Shown here: in pieces, positions 52,002 through 59,560 of the stretch
Numbering within the stretch: the first letter of the stretch is position 1
Layout of the letters: the number at the start of each line of letters is the position of its first letter
Notes under the pieces: generated by a model
What the model was told of the DNA's origin: nothing
What the model saw: the letters and a program-made list of their open reading frames with translations, nothing else
The model's database searches: none
Program-made: the position numbers and the translations under genes
Origin: NCEH01 sp043195135
GTDB lineage: Bacteria; Pseudomonadota; Alphaproteobacteria; Rhizobiales; Xanthobacteraceae
DNA: 64,000 nucleotides
Reading direction: 5' to 3' (one strand)
NCBI RefSeq assembly: GCF_043195135.1
Contig: NZ_JBAFWP010000013.1

Positions 52002-52286
52002 CTACTTCGCAACAGCACCACCTTGACCGCCCGAAGTTGGCGCAAAGGATGGGAAGGGAAGGAACCACGGAAAGGCCGAAGGTGGAGGTTTAGAGGTTTG
52101 GGTACTCTTTCCGTGGGTCGAAGGGTGGCTGAGCCCGAGCTGCACGTCCCGGAAGACATGTCGCTCCTTCTCCTTGGGCCCCCGAGGATTTCCCTCGAGC
52201 GCGTCGGCGGGGACGGCCGAAACCAGCAGCACGACTGTGAGCGTCGCCGCGCCGACACGCCGTAAGAAGGGAAGGCATAATCCCAT
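52002..52286 (-). CDS. Small secreted protein with ERHxFxDVQ motif (B)
   Basis: The ATG at 52286 follows AAGGAGAG. The 94-residue product has a signal peptide (MGLCLPFLRRVGAATLTVVLLVSAVPADA) and a mature start GNPRGPKEKERHVFRDVQLG, then a Pro/Ser-rich tail. It shares the ERHxFxDVQxG segment with the protein at 50861-51139, indicating a small paralogous family. It lies 17 bases after the gene at 52304 in the same direction, so it may be the last gene of the efflux operon. Confidence 0.6.
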   Translation of the reverse strand: MGLCLPFLRRVGAATLTVVLLVSAVPADALEGNPRGPKEKERHVFRDVQLGLSHPSTHGKSTQTSKPPPSAFPWFLPFPSFAPTSGGQGGAVAK

Positions 52287-52303
52287 GTCAGTCTCTCCTT
52301 GGA

Positions 52304-52681
52304 TCAGGGGGTTGTGAATTTCGCCTGCCCGGACTTTCCGGCGACCGTCTTGACGACCAAGGTGATGGCGGCGCCGGAAGGAATTGGCGCAGCCGCCTGT
52401 CCCGAAAGCGCCTCCTTCGAAGGCGTGAGCTGCAAGGTTTTGCGGTCATTACCGGCGACGATCATCGCCGACCCCGTGAAGCCGGTCGTATCGACGGGCT
52501 TTCCGGCTTCGTCGAAGATCTTCACCGTCAGAGATGGGCCGGAAACAAGAAGCTCCGCATGGACGCCGGCGACGTCCTCCATCGGGCCGCCGTTTGGCCC
52601 CTTCTGGTTTCCATGAGCGTGCTGGGCCAAGGCCGGCCCCGACAGCAATAATGCGCCGGCGATGGCAATCAATTTCAGCAT
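52304..52681 (-). CDS. Small periplasmic protein of the efflux operon
   Basis: The ATG at 52681 is six bases after AAGGAG; ATGs at 52687 and 52696 are alternatives. The 125-residue product has a signal peptide (MLKLIAIAGALLLSGPALAQ) and a mature part starting HAHGNQKGPNGGPMEDVAG with His and Met residues that could bind metal. A beta-rich domain (LTVKIFDEAGKPVDTTG) follows. It ends the czcCBA operon, 11 bases after czcA. It could be a periplasmic metal chaperone, by position. Confidence 0.65.
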   Translation of the reverse strand: MLKLIAIAGALLLSGPALAQHAHGNQKGPNGGPMEDVAGVHAELLVSGPSLTVKIFDEAGKPVDTTGFTGSAMIVAGNDRKTLQLTPSKEALSGQAAAPIPSGAAITLVVKTVAGKSGQAKFTTP

Positions 52682-52692
52682 GGACATCTCCT

Positions 52693-55600
52693 TCATGGGC
52701 TTGGAGTGGAAGCGACCTCGGCGGCCGGGTCGGGTGGGGTGTCTGTCTGCTCCGTCTCACGCCTGAACAGGACGTAGAGCGCGGGCAGGACCAATAGGGT
52801 GAGGATGGTGGAGGAGATGATGCCGCCGATGACCACGGTGGCGAGCGGTCGCTGCACCTCCGCGCCCGGCCCCGTCGCCAACGCCATGGGCACGAAGCCC
52901 AGGGAGGCGACGAGCGCGGTCATCAGCACCGGCCGCAAGCGCGTCAGCGCCCCTTCCCGCACCGCCTGCAGGATCGCCTTCCCCTCGGCCCTCAAGCGCT
53001 GGATGAAGGCGATGATGACGAGCCCGTTCAGCACTGCGACGCCCGACAGGGCGATGAAGCCAATCCCCGCGCTGATGGAGAGCGGGATGTCCCGCAGCAG
53101 AAGTGCAGCGATGCCCCCGGTCAACGCCAGCGGCACACCGCTGAACACCAGCAGAGCATCGCCCATGGAGCCGAAGCTCATGAACAGCAGTAGGAAGATG
53201 AGCAGCAGCGCGATGGGCACCACGATGGCGAGGCGCTGGCTGGCGGAGACCAGTTGCTCGAACTGGCCGCCCCAGCCAACCCAGTAGCCCTCCGGAAGCT
53301 TCACCTTCTCGCCGACCTGCTTCTGGGCGTCAGTGACGAACGAGCCGAGGTCCCGGTCTCGCACGTTGGCGCTCACCACGATGCGCCGCTTGCCGTTCTC
53401 GCGGCTGATCTGGTTGGGGCCGGGGGACACCGTGAGGTTGGCGATGGAGGAGAGCGGCACATAGCGGATCTGGGAGGCCGTAGCCGTTCCCCAGGTCGCA
53501 CGGACAGGCCTGCCCTCGTCGTTCGCCGGCGGCAGCGGGATCGGCAGGGCGCGCAGCGCCTCAATGTCGGTGCGCAACGCCTCCGGCAGGCGCACGACGA
53601 TGTCGAAGCGCCGGTCGCCTTCGAACAGCACGCCCGCCTCCTTGCCGCCCACAGCGATCTCGATCAGTTCCTGCACGTCGGCGACGCTGACGCCGTAGCG
53701 CCCCATCGCCGCCCGATTCAGCTCCACGGTGAGCATGGGCAGGCCCGAGACCTGCTCGGTCTTCACGTCCGCCGCACCGGGCACCTTCTGGAGCACCGCC
53801 TGCACCTGCCCCGCCACCTGGAGCAGGGTGTCGAGGTCGTCCCCGAAGATCTTCACGCCCACGTCGCTGCGGATGCCGGAGATCAGCTCGTTGAAGCGGA
53901 GCTGGATGGGCTGGGAGAGCTCATAATTGCTTCCGGCCACTTCCTCGGCCGCCTTCTCGATGTCCTCCATCAGCTCGGCCTTGGACTTGGAGGGGTCCGG
54001 CCATTCCGCGCGCGGCTTCAGCATGATGTAGCCGTCGGAGATGGACGGTGGCATCGCGTCGGTGGCGATCTCTGCCGTGCCGACGCGAGCGAAGATCTCC
54101 TTCACCTCGGGCACCTTCAGCAGGCGTTTTTCGAGGGCCTCCTGCATTTCCAAGGACTGCGTCAGGCTGGTGCCGGGCACGCGCAGCGCCTGGATGGCCG
54201 CGTCGCCTTCGTCCAGGCTCGGGATGAACTCCCCGCCCATGCGGGAGGCGGCAAGGCCGCTCGCGATCACCAAGGCAGCAGCGCCCACCGCCACCACGCC
54301 GCGATAATTGATGCTGGCATCCAGCAGCGGCGTGTAGAGGCGCCGCGCGCCGCGCATGATGAAGTTCTCGTGCTCCGACACCTTGCCGGTCACCACGAGG
54401 GCGATGGCCGCAGGCACGAAGGTCATGGAGAACAGCGCCGCGCCCAGGAGCGCCATCAGCACCGTCACCGCCATGGGCGTGAACATCTTGCCTTCCACGC
54501 CCGTGAGCGTGAGCACCGGCAGATAGACCACCGCGATGATCATGGTGCCGAACAGGCTCGGCCGGATCACCTCTTTCGAACCCGCAAGGATGGTCTCGAA
54601 CCGCTCCGCCCGCGTCAGGAGGCGCCCCCTGCGATGCTGTTCCACCGCCAGGAGGCGCAGGCAGTTCTCGACGATGATGACGGCGCCGTCGATGATGATG
54701 CCGAAATCGATGGCCCCGAGGCTCATCAGGTTGGCGCTGACCTTGTTCTCCACCATGCCGGTGATGGTGAAGAGCATGGCGAGCGGGATCACGCAGGCGG
54801 TGACGAGTGCCGCCCGGATGTTCCCCAGGAGGGCGAACAGCACCGCGATGACGAAGAGCGCACCCTCGACGAGGTTCTTCTCCACCGTCGCGATGGTGGC
54901 TTCCACGAGGTGCGAGCGGTCGTAGACAGCGCGGGCGATAACGCCTTCGGGGAGCGAGCGGGAGATGTCCTCCAGGCGCTTCTCCACGCGCTGGGCCACC
55001 GTGCGACTGTTCTCGCCGATCAGCAGCATGGTGGTGCCGAGCACCACCTCCTCCCCGTTCAGCGTCGCCGCGCCCGTGCGCAGCTCCTTGCCCTCGCGCA
55101 CATCGGCGATGTCGCCAATGCGGATGGGCGTGCCGGAATGGCTGCCGATGACGATCTCCCGGATCTCGTCCGCATTGGCCACCTGGCCGGGCGTGCGGAC
55201 GAGGTATTGCTCGCCGTTCCGCTCGATATAGCCCGCGCCCACGTTCGCGTTGTTGGCCGCGAGCACGGTCATCACGTCCCGGAACGAGATGCGGTAGGCC
55301 ATGAGCCGCGCCGGGTCCGGCAGCACATGGAACTCGCGCTCATAGCCGCCGATGGTGTTCACCTCGACCACGCCGGGCACGGTGCGGAGCTGGGGCTTGA
55401 TGATCCAGTCTTGGATGGTGCGCAGGTCGGTGGGGCTGTAGGGCTCGCCGGAAGGCTTCTTCGCACCTTCCTTCGCCTCCACCGTGTACATGTAGATTTC
55501 GCCGAGGCCGGTGGAGATCGGCCCCATGGCGGTCTCGGTGCCCGGAGGGAGCTGGTCCTTCGCCTGCTGGATGCGCTCGTTCACGAGTTGGCGGGCGAAG

Positions 55601-55911
55601 TAGATGTCAGTCCCGTCGCGGAACACGACCGTCACCTGGCTCAGGCCATAACGCGACATGGAGCGGGTATATTGCAACCCCGGCAGGCCCCCCATGACGG
55701 TCTCGATCGGGAAAGTAATGCGCTGCTCGGTCTCCAGCGGCGAGAAGCCCGGCGCGGACGTGTTGATCTGCACCTGGACATTGGTGATGTCCGGCACCGC
55801 ATCGATGGGCAGGCGCGTGAAGTTCCAGGCTCCGAACGCCGCGACGCCGAGGCAGACGAGCACCACCAGCCAGCGCTGGCGGATGGAGAAGGAGAGGATG
55901 GCGTCGATCAT
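52693..55911 (-). CDS. czcA: CzcA/CusA-type heavy-metal RND efflux pump
   Basis: The start ATG at 55911 (MIDAILSFSIRQRWLVVLV) fits the family; an upstream frame overlaps the PII-like gene. The 1,072-residue inner-membrane pump has the RND layout of two sets of helices and periplasmic loops. In helix 4 the sequence DFGIIIDGAVIIVEN carries the Asp and Glu proton-relay residues typical of Zn/Co/Cd/Ni-type pumps rather than the copper/silver type. It forms a tripartite complex with the adaptor and TolC-like proteins encoded upstream. No frameshift is seen. Confidence 0.92.
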   Translation of the reverse strand: MIDAILSFSIRQRWLVVLVCLGVAAFGAWNFTRLPIDAVPDITNVQVQINTSAPGFSPLETEQRITFPIETVMGGLPGLQYTRSMSRYGLSQVTVVFRDGTDIYFARQLVNERIQQAKDQLPPGTETAMGPISTGLGEIYMYTVEAKEGAKKPSGEPYSPTDLRTIQDWIIKPQLRTVPGVVEVNTIGGYEREFHVLPDPARLMAYRISFRDVMTVLAANNANVGAGYIERNGEQYLVRTPGQVANADEIREIVIGSHSGTPIRIGDIADVREGKELRTGAATLNGEEVVLGTTMLLIGENSRTVAQRVEKRLEDISRSLPEGVIARAVYDRSHLVEATIATVEKNLVEGALFVIAVLFALLGNIRAALVTACVIPLAMLFTITGMVENKVSANLMSLGAIDFGIIIDGAVIIVENCLRLLAVEQHRRGRLLTRAERFETILAGSKEVIRPSLFGTMIIAVVYLPVLTLTGVEGKMFTPMAVTVLMALLGAALFSMTFVPAAIALVVTGKVSEHENFIMRGARRLYTPLLDASINYRGVVAVGAAALVIASGLAASRMGGEFIPSLDEGDAAIQALRVPGTSLTQSLEMQEALEKRLLKVPEVKEIFARVGTAEIATDAMPPSISDGYIMLKPRAEWPDPSKSKAELMEDIEKAAEEVAGSNYELSQPIQLRFNELISGIRSDVGVKIFGDDLDTLLQVAGQVQAVLQKVPGAADVKTEQVSGLPMLTVELNRAAMGRYGVSVADVQELIEIAVGGKEAGVLFEGDRRFDIVVRLPEALRTDIEALRALPIPLPPANDEGRPVRATWGTATASQIRYVPLSSIANLTVSPGPNQISRENGKRRIVVSANVRDRDLGSFVTDAQKQVGEKVKLPEGYWVGWGGQFEQLVSASQRLAIVVPIALLLIFLLLFMSFGSMGDALLVFSGVPLALTGGIAALLLRDIPLSISAGIGFIALSGVAVLNGLVIIAFIQRLRAEGKAILQAVREGALTRLRPVLMTALVASLGFVPMALATGPGAEVQRPLATVVIGGIISSTILTLLVLPALYVLFRRETEQTDTPPDPAAEVASTPSP

Positions 55912-56273
55912 CGCGACGCCTCCCGAGCCACGCGTGCGCCGGCCTCGCGGATGCGGCTGAAGCCCTCGACCGGCGTTACGATGATGACGCCGTCGCCCTT
56001 TCGGCCGGTCCATGCAGCTTCCGCTAGGACACGGGAGATCAACTCCACGGCGTCCGCGGAACACACGATCTGTATCTGGAGATGCCGCTGGTAGACGAGA
56101 TCAGACTCGCTCGCGAGATAGGTTCCCCCAGCGCCCTTTCCACGGCCCTGCCCACGGACCTCCATCAGGGAGAAGCCCGGGAATTCCGGAAGCTCATGGA
56201 GGGCACGCACGACGCGGGCTTCAAGCAGGGGATGGATGAATGCGGTGATGAGCTTCAGCTTCTCAGTGCTCAT
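55908..56273 (-). CDS. PII-like signalling protein of the efflux operon
   Basis: The 121-residue protein has the PII ferredoxin-like fold outline: KLKLITAFIHPLLEARVVRALHE, a T-loop-like segment (VRGQGRGKGAGGTYLASE), QIQIVCSADAVELISRVL, and GDGVIIVTPVEGFSRIREA with the C-terminal G-DG signature. PII-like proteins within heavy-metal RND operons form a separate group of the family, and the ligand is unsettled. It overlaps both its neighbours by a few bases, so it is stoichiometrically linked with the pump and could gate or report on metal efflux. Confidence 0.8.
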   Translation of the reverse strand: MSTEKLKLITAFIHPLLEARVVRALHELPEFPGFSLMEVRGQGRGKGAGGTYLASESDLVYQRHLQIQIVCSADAVELISRVLAEAAWTGRKGDGVIIVTPVEGFSRIREAGARVAREASR

Positions 56274-57231
56274 GGCTGGCGCTCCCCTTGGCGAGCTCGG
56301 CCTTGATCACGAAGCTGTTCTTGGCCGCGTAGGCATCCCCGAGCATCAAGCCGAACTGCACCTCGACCCATTCCCCGTCCCGCTCGCCCAGTTCCACGTC
56401 GCGCGGCTCGAAGGCATCGCCATTCCGGACGAAAACGACCGTCCGGTTGTCGATGGTCTGGAGGGCGTTCAAGCGGACTGCGAGGTCCACGGGCTTCTCG
56501 GCCAGCACGATGGTGCCCACGGCGAAGAGGCCGGGCCGAAGCCGCATCCCGTCATTAGGAATGGCGACGCGCGCCAGTGCGCTCTGGGTATCGGCCGCCC
56601 CGATGGGGGAGACATAGATGACCTGCCCCTGGATGGGCGCCCCGCCGTCCTCGGGATCGATCTGGACGGGATCGCCAAGGCGAACTTTCGCGAAGTCCTT
56701 CCGGTAGACGGAGAGGTCCACCCAAAGGGTGGAGAGATCGGCGACTACGAATGCAGGCTTCTGTTCGGAAACATATTCCCCGAGAGCCACGCCGCGGTCG
56801 ACCACCGTACCCGAGATGGGCGACTTCAGGTCATAGGTGGTCAGGCTCTGGTTGCTCTCGATGACGGCAAGGACATCGCCCTTGTTGACCTTGTCCCCAA
56901 GCCGTTTGCGAATCTCGCGCACGATGCCCGGAAAGCGTGGGGCCACCTGAACGATCGCCTCTTGATTAGGCTGGACGAGACCGTTCAGGCGGAGCCGCTG
57001 GCGGAGCTTCTCGGGTCCCGCCGTTTCAAGGCCGATGCCCGCTGCCGCGAGCTTGGCATCATTGAGTTCTATCGCTCCTTCGGAATGTCCCTCCTCCTCT
57101 CCATGCCCGCTCCCGACCGCTTGGCTCGCGGTGCCGGATGATGGCTTGTCCTGGAGGGCGTATAGCGTTCCAGCTCCGGCCACGAGGCCGAGCAGGAGCA
57201 GCGCCACGTCGCGTCGCGCCGAGCGGATCAT
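56263..57231 (-). CDS. czcB: CzcB-type periplasmic adaptor protein
   Basis: The 322-residue membrane-fusion protein has an N-terminal anchor (VALLLLGLVAGAGTLYALQD) and a short His/Glu stretch (GSGHGEEEGHSEG) that may bind metal. The HlyD-type body has lipoyl-like halves (VQVAPRFPGIVREIRKRLGDKV, then YDLKSPISGTVVDRGVALGEYV) and beta-barrel domains. It links the RND pump to the outer-membrane channel. It overlaps the PII-like gene downstream and the czcC stop upstream (ATGA type). Confidence 0.88.
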   Translation of the reverse strand: MIRSARRDVALLLLGLVAGAGTLYALQDKPSSGTASQAVGSGHGEEEGHSEGAIELNDAKLAAAGIGLETAGPEKLRQRLRLNGLVQPNQEAIVQVAPRFPGIVREIRKRLGDKVNKGDVLAVIESNQSLTTYDLKSPISGTVVDRGVALGEYVSEQKPAFVVADLSTLWVDLSVYRKDFAKVRLGDPVQIDPEDGGAPIQGQVIYVSPIGAADTQSALARVAIPNDGMRLRPGLFAVGTIVLAEKPVDLAVRLNALQTIDNRTVVFVRNGDAFEPRDVELGERDGEWVEVQFGLMLGDAYAAKNSFVIKAELAKGSASHEH

Positions 57232-58499
57232 TTGGATTTTCCTTTGGTGAAGGTCACCGGCCGGCCCGTCACCCCCTCAAGGGCGGCGAGGGCCGTGTGG
57301 TAGGAAACAAGGGCGTCCAGCTCGCGAAGCGAAGTCTCGGTCAGCGATGACTGGGCATCGAGGAGCTCAAGGAGCGTGTAGCGTCCCTCGGAGTAGCCAC
57401 TCTCGATTCCTTCGAAGGCGCTTTTCGCATCCGGGATCGTGCTGCCGCGAAGGATGGCGACTTCGTCGTAAGACGACTTCAACGAGTCGTAGGCGCGCCC
57501 CACTTGTGAGATGAGCGCGCTGCGGACAACCGCTTCCTCGGCCTCGGCCCGGCGCAACGATTCACTGGCCTCGATGATGCCGCCCTGGTTCTGATCGAAC
57601 ACCGGGAGCGGCACCGACAAGGTAAACATCATCCCGCTGTCTGCGGTCTCGTTATAGTGGCGATAGCCAACCCCGACGGTGACGTCCGGAACCGCCTTCG
57701 CGCGGGCACCGCTGAGCTCGGCGCTACGCTGTGCCCTCAGGGCCGTGAAGCGGGTGAGCTGCGGGTTCTCCTGCGCCGATTTAAGGATGCGATCGAGCGA
57801 CGGGGGCGCGCTGATACGGACAAGGTTGCCCGTCACCGCTCCGAACTTCGCCTCCTTGAGGCCCATGAGGAGCGCGAGCTCACGCCGGGCCGTCACCAGC
57901 GCCATCTTGGCGCGCTCAAGCTCGACCTTCGCAATATCCGCCGCCACCTTGGCGCGAGAGATCTCCGCGGTTGAGGACGCTCCCGCCTCAACACGATTCT
58001 GAAGTAGCGGCATCCATCGCTCGATGGCTCCCGTCTGCGCCTTGAGGATCTCCAGACGGCTCTGGGTGCTGAGGACGGTGACGAAGGCCGCAGTGGTCTC
58101 AGCCAGCACCTGGAGGCGGATGGCCTCCCGCTCCCAGCGCGCCACCCCCACCCCGGCGCCGGCGGCGGCGATCCGCGCCTCGCGCTTGCCCCCGAGCTCC
58201 ACCAGCTGACTGACCTGGAGCGTCTGCTCTGCAAGGTCGAGACCTTGGTAAGAGCCGGAACCGAAGGCGTTGTCCACCTCCAGAGAGAGGTTCGGGTTGG
58301 GAAGAAGGGCAGCCTGGACGCTACGGCCGCCCGCCATCCCGATATCGCGCTCGGCGACCGTCAGCCTGGGGTTTGCGGCAAGGGCGCTGGAAAGTGCCTG
58401 GGCAAGGGTCAAAGGCCGCGGCGAGGCGGCGAATGTCGGCGACGCGTGAAGCAGCGCGATCGCTGCCCCAAGCGCGAGCGCGAGGGCACGAAAAAACAT
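57228..58499 (-). CDS. czcC: CzcC/TolC-type outer-membrane efflux protein
   Basis: The 423-residue protein has a signal peptide (MFFRALALALGAAIALLHASPTFA) and two outer-membrane-efflux repeats, with LTLAQALSSALAANPRLTVAERD in the first and SVPLPVFDQNQGGI in the second. Long amphipathic helices lie between. It forms the exit duct of the tripartite pump. It overlaps czcB. The 65-base gap to the upstream small gene holds no terminator, so the operon begins with the gene at 58565. Confidence 0.9.
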   Translation of the reverse strand: MFFRALALALGAAIALLHASPTFAASPRPLTLAQALSSALAANPRLTVAERDIGMAGGRSVQAALLPNPNLSLEVDNAFGSGSYQGLDLAEQTLQVSQLVELGGKREARIAAAGAGVGVARWEREAIRLQVLAETTAAFVTVLSTQSRLEILKAQTGAIERWMPLLQNRVEAGASSTAEISRAKVAADIAKVELERAKMALVTARRELALLMGLKEAKFGAVTGNLVRISAPPSLDRILKSAQENPQLTRFTALRAQRSAELSGARAKAVPDVTVGVGYRHYNETADSGMMFTLSVPLPVFDQNQGGIIEASESLRRAEAEEAVVRSALISQVGRAYDSLKSSYDEVAILRGSTIPDAKSAFEGIESGYSEGRYTLLELLDAQSSLTETSLRELDALVSYHTALAALEGVTGRPVTFTKGKSK

Positions 58500-58564
58500 G
58501 ATCCATTCCGGGCATGGGTCTGCATTGGCCGACGCGGAGCGTCAGCGCGCGACGAGCGGAGGAA

Positions 58565-58942
58565 TCAGCCTTTTGGAGGACGGAAGTCGGTACCGGGAAC
58601 GCGGCCGTCAACGAGATGCACCGGCGGCTCCTGAACGGGGAGCGGCAGGTGCACGCGCGGAGCATTAGCCGGGACGTCGATCATCGCCGTGGAACAGCCA
58701 TGGCAATCATGATCGACCGAAGGCAAGTTCGCAGGGTGATCCGACACCTTCTTGACGATAACGCTGTCTTGCGAAGCTCCGTCGGAGAGGGCAATCACGA
58801 CGTCGCCATCGTCGACATGATGCGCGGAAAGGGCACCCACAAGCGGACCCAACACTAGGCACAGCATCACGAGCGACACCACCACCCGGCGGATAGCCGG
58901 GCGGAGATTCGTGCGGAATACATGTGCGAGGGTGCCACGCAT
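58565..58942 (-). CDS. Exported hypothetical protein at the head of the efflux operon
   Basis: The 125-residue product has an N-terminal hydrophobic segment (VVVSLVMLCLVLGPLVGALSA) and a mature part with HH, DHDCHGCSTAMID and a Pro/His-rich end. The CxxC with nearby His residues could bind metal. Small, variable proteins like this (CzcI/CnrX-like by position only) often start RND operons and may modulate metal sensing. No family match is claimed. Confidence 0.62.
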   Translation of the reverse strand: MRGTLAHVFRTNLRPAIRRVVVSLVMLCLVLGPLVGALSAHHVDDGDVVIALSDGASQDSVIVKKVSDHPANLPSVDHDCHGCSTAMIDVPANAPRVHLPLPVQEPPVHLVDGRVPGTDFRPPKG

Positions 58943-59055
58943 GACGTGAGAAAGACCCCAAGCTCAGGGCGGTGTCAAGGCGATCGACCCCGAGCACGTC
59001 ATTTTGGCCCGAAGAGCAACGTGACGATTTCGCCCGCTCCAACTCCGATATTTTT

Positions 59056-59076
59056 CAATGATCTATAGTATCATTG
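59056..59076. promoter_or_regulatory. Palindrome before the efflux operon
   Basis: CAATGAT and ATCATTG (7-base perfect arms) flank CTATAGT. It overlaps the stop of the cadR-like gene and lies about 115 bases upstream of the first efflux gene, so it could be the operator of that operon. Confidence 0.55.
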
Positions 59077-59496
59077 ATGGTGATGGCGGCATTCGCCGTG
59101 GTCGGCCAGTATCTCGATGACGCGGCACTCTCCCACCTTGCCGTGGGCGCATCCCTCGATCATGCGTTGAAGCTCTCTCTGAAGTGCGACCAGGCTCACG
59201 ATCCGCGCTTCGACCTCGGCAAGACGGGCACGCGCGATCTTGTCCGCGGTTTCACAGGACTGATCGGGATAATCCTGGAGGACCAAAAGGGTCCGAATTG
59301 CGCCAATCTCAAACCCGAGCTCCCGTGCGTGCCGAATGAAGGCAAGGCGGCGGAGATCGGACACGCCGTAGAGCCTCCGGTTGCCGTCGGTTCGAGGCGG
59401 AGATGGCAGAAGCCCGATCTGCTCGTAGAACCGGATCGTGGGCACCTTCACGCCGCTGGCCTTCGCCGCAGCGCCGATGGAAACGTCCTTGGACAT
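59071..59496 (-). CDS. cadR: CadR/ZntR-like MerR-family regulator
   Basis: The ATG at 59496 is chosen (MSKDVSIGAAAKASGVKVP). The 141-residue protein has a MerR winged helix and metal-site cysteines (QSCETADK, GCAHGKVGECRVI) plus a His-rich C-terminus (GECRHHHQ), as seen in CadR-type proteins. It diverges from the cadA ATPase with a 19-bp-spacer promoter between them, and should activate cadA with Cd2+, Zn2+ or Pb2+. It may also influence the efflux operon downstream. Confidence 0.88.
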   Translation of the reverse strand: MSKDVSIGAAAKASGVKVPTIRFYEQIGLLPSPPRTDGNRRLYGVSDLRRLAFIRHARELGFEIGAIRTLLVLQDYPDQSCETADKIARARLAEVEARIVSLVALQRELQRMIEGCAHGKVGECRVIEILADHGECRHHHQ

Positions 59497-59501
59497 TCCG
59501 C

Positions 59502-59532
59502 TTGCTCCTCTAGTCGCTAGAGGATGTAGGGT
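59502..59532 (+). promoter_or_regulatory. MerR-type promoter of cadA
   Basis: TTGCTC and TAGGGT are 19 bases apart, with the perfect dyad CCTCTAG-TCG-CTAGAGG. The dyad sequence differs from the CTGTAG family at 21891, 22630 and 40478, so this module has its own regulator specificity. Confidence 0.85.
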
Positions 59533-59560
59533 CCCCCGGAACGATGCGAAAGGGCACCCC

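Noticed and set aside
53254..56094. 946-residue plus-strand open frame opposite czcA
   Set aside because: It is the complementary reading of a GC-rich, highly conserved pump gene. The translation is His/Arg/Asp-rich with no domain, while the minus-strand product is a clear RND pump.
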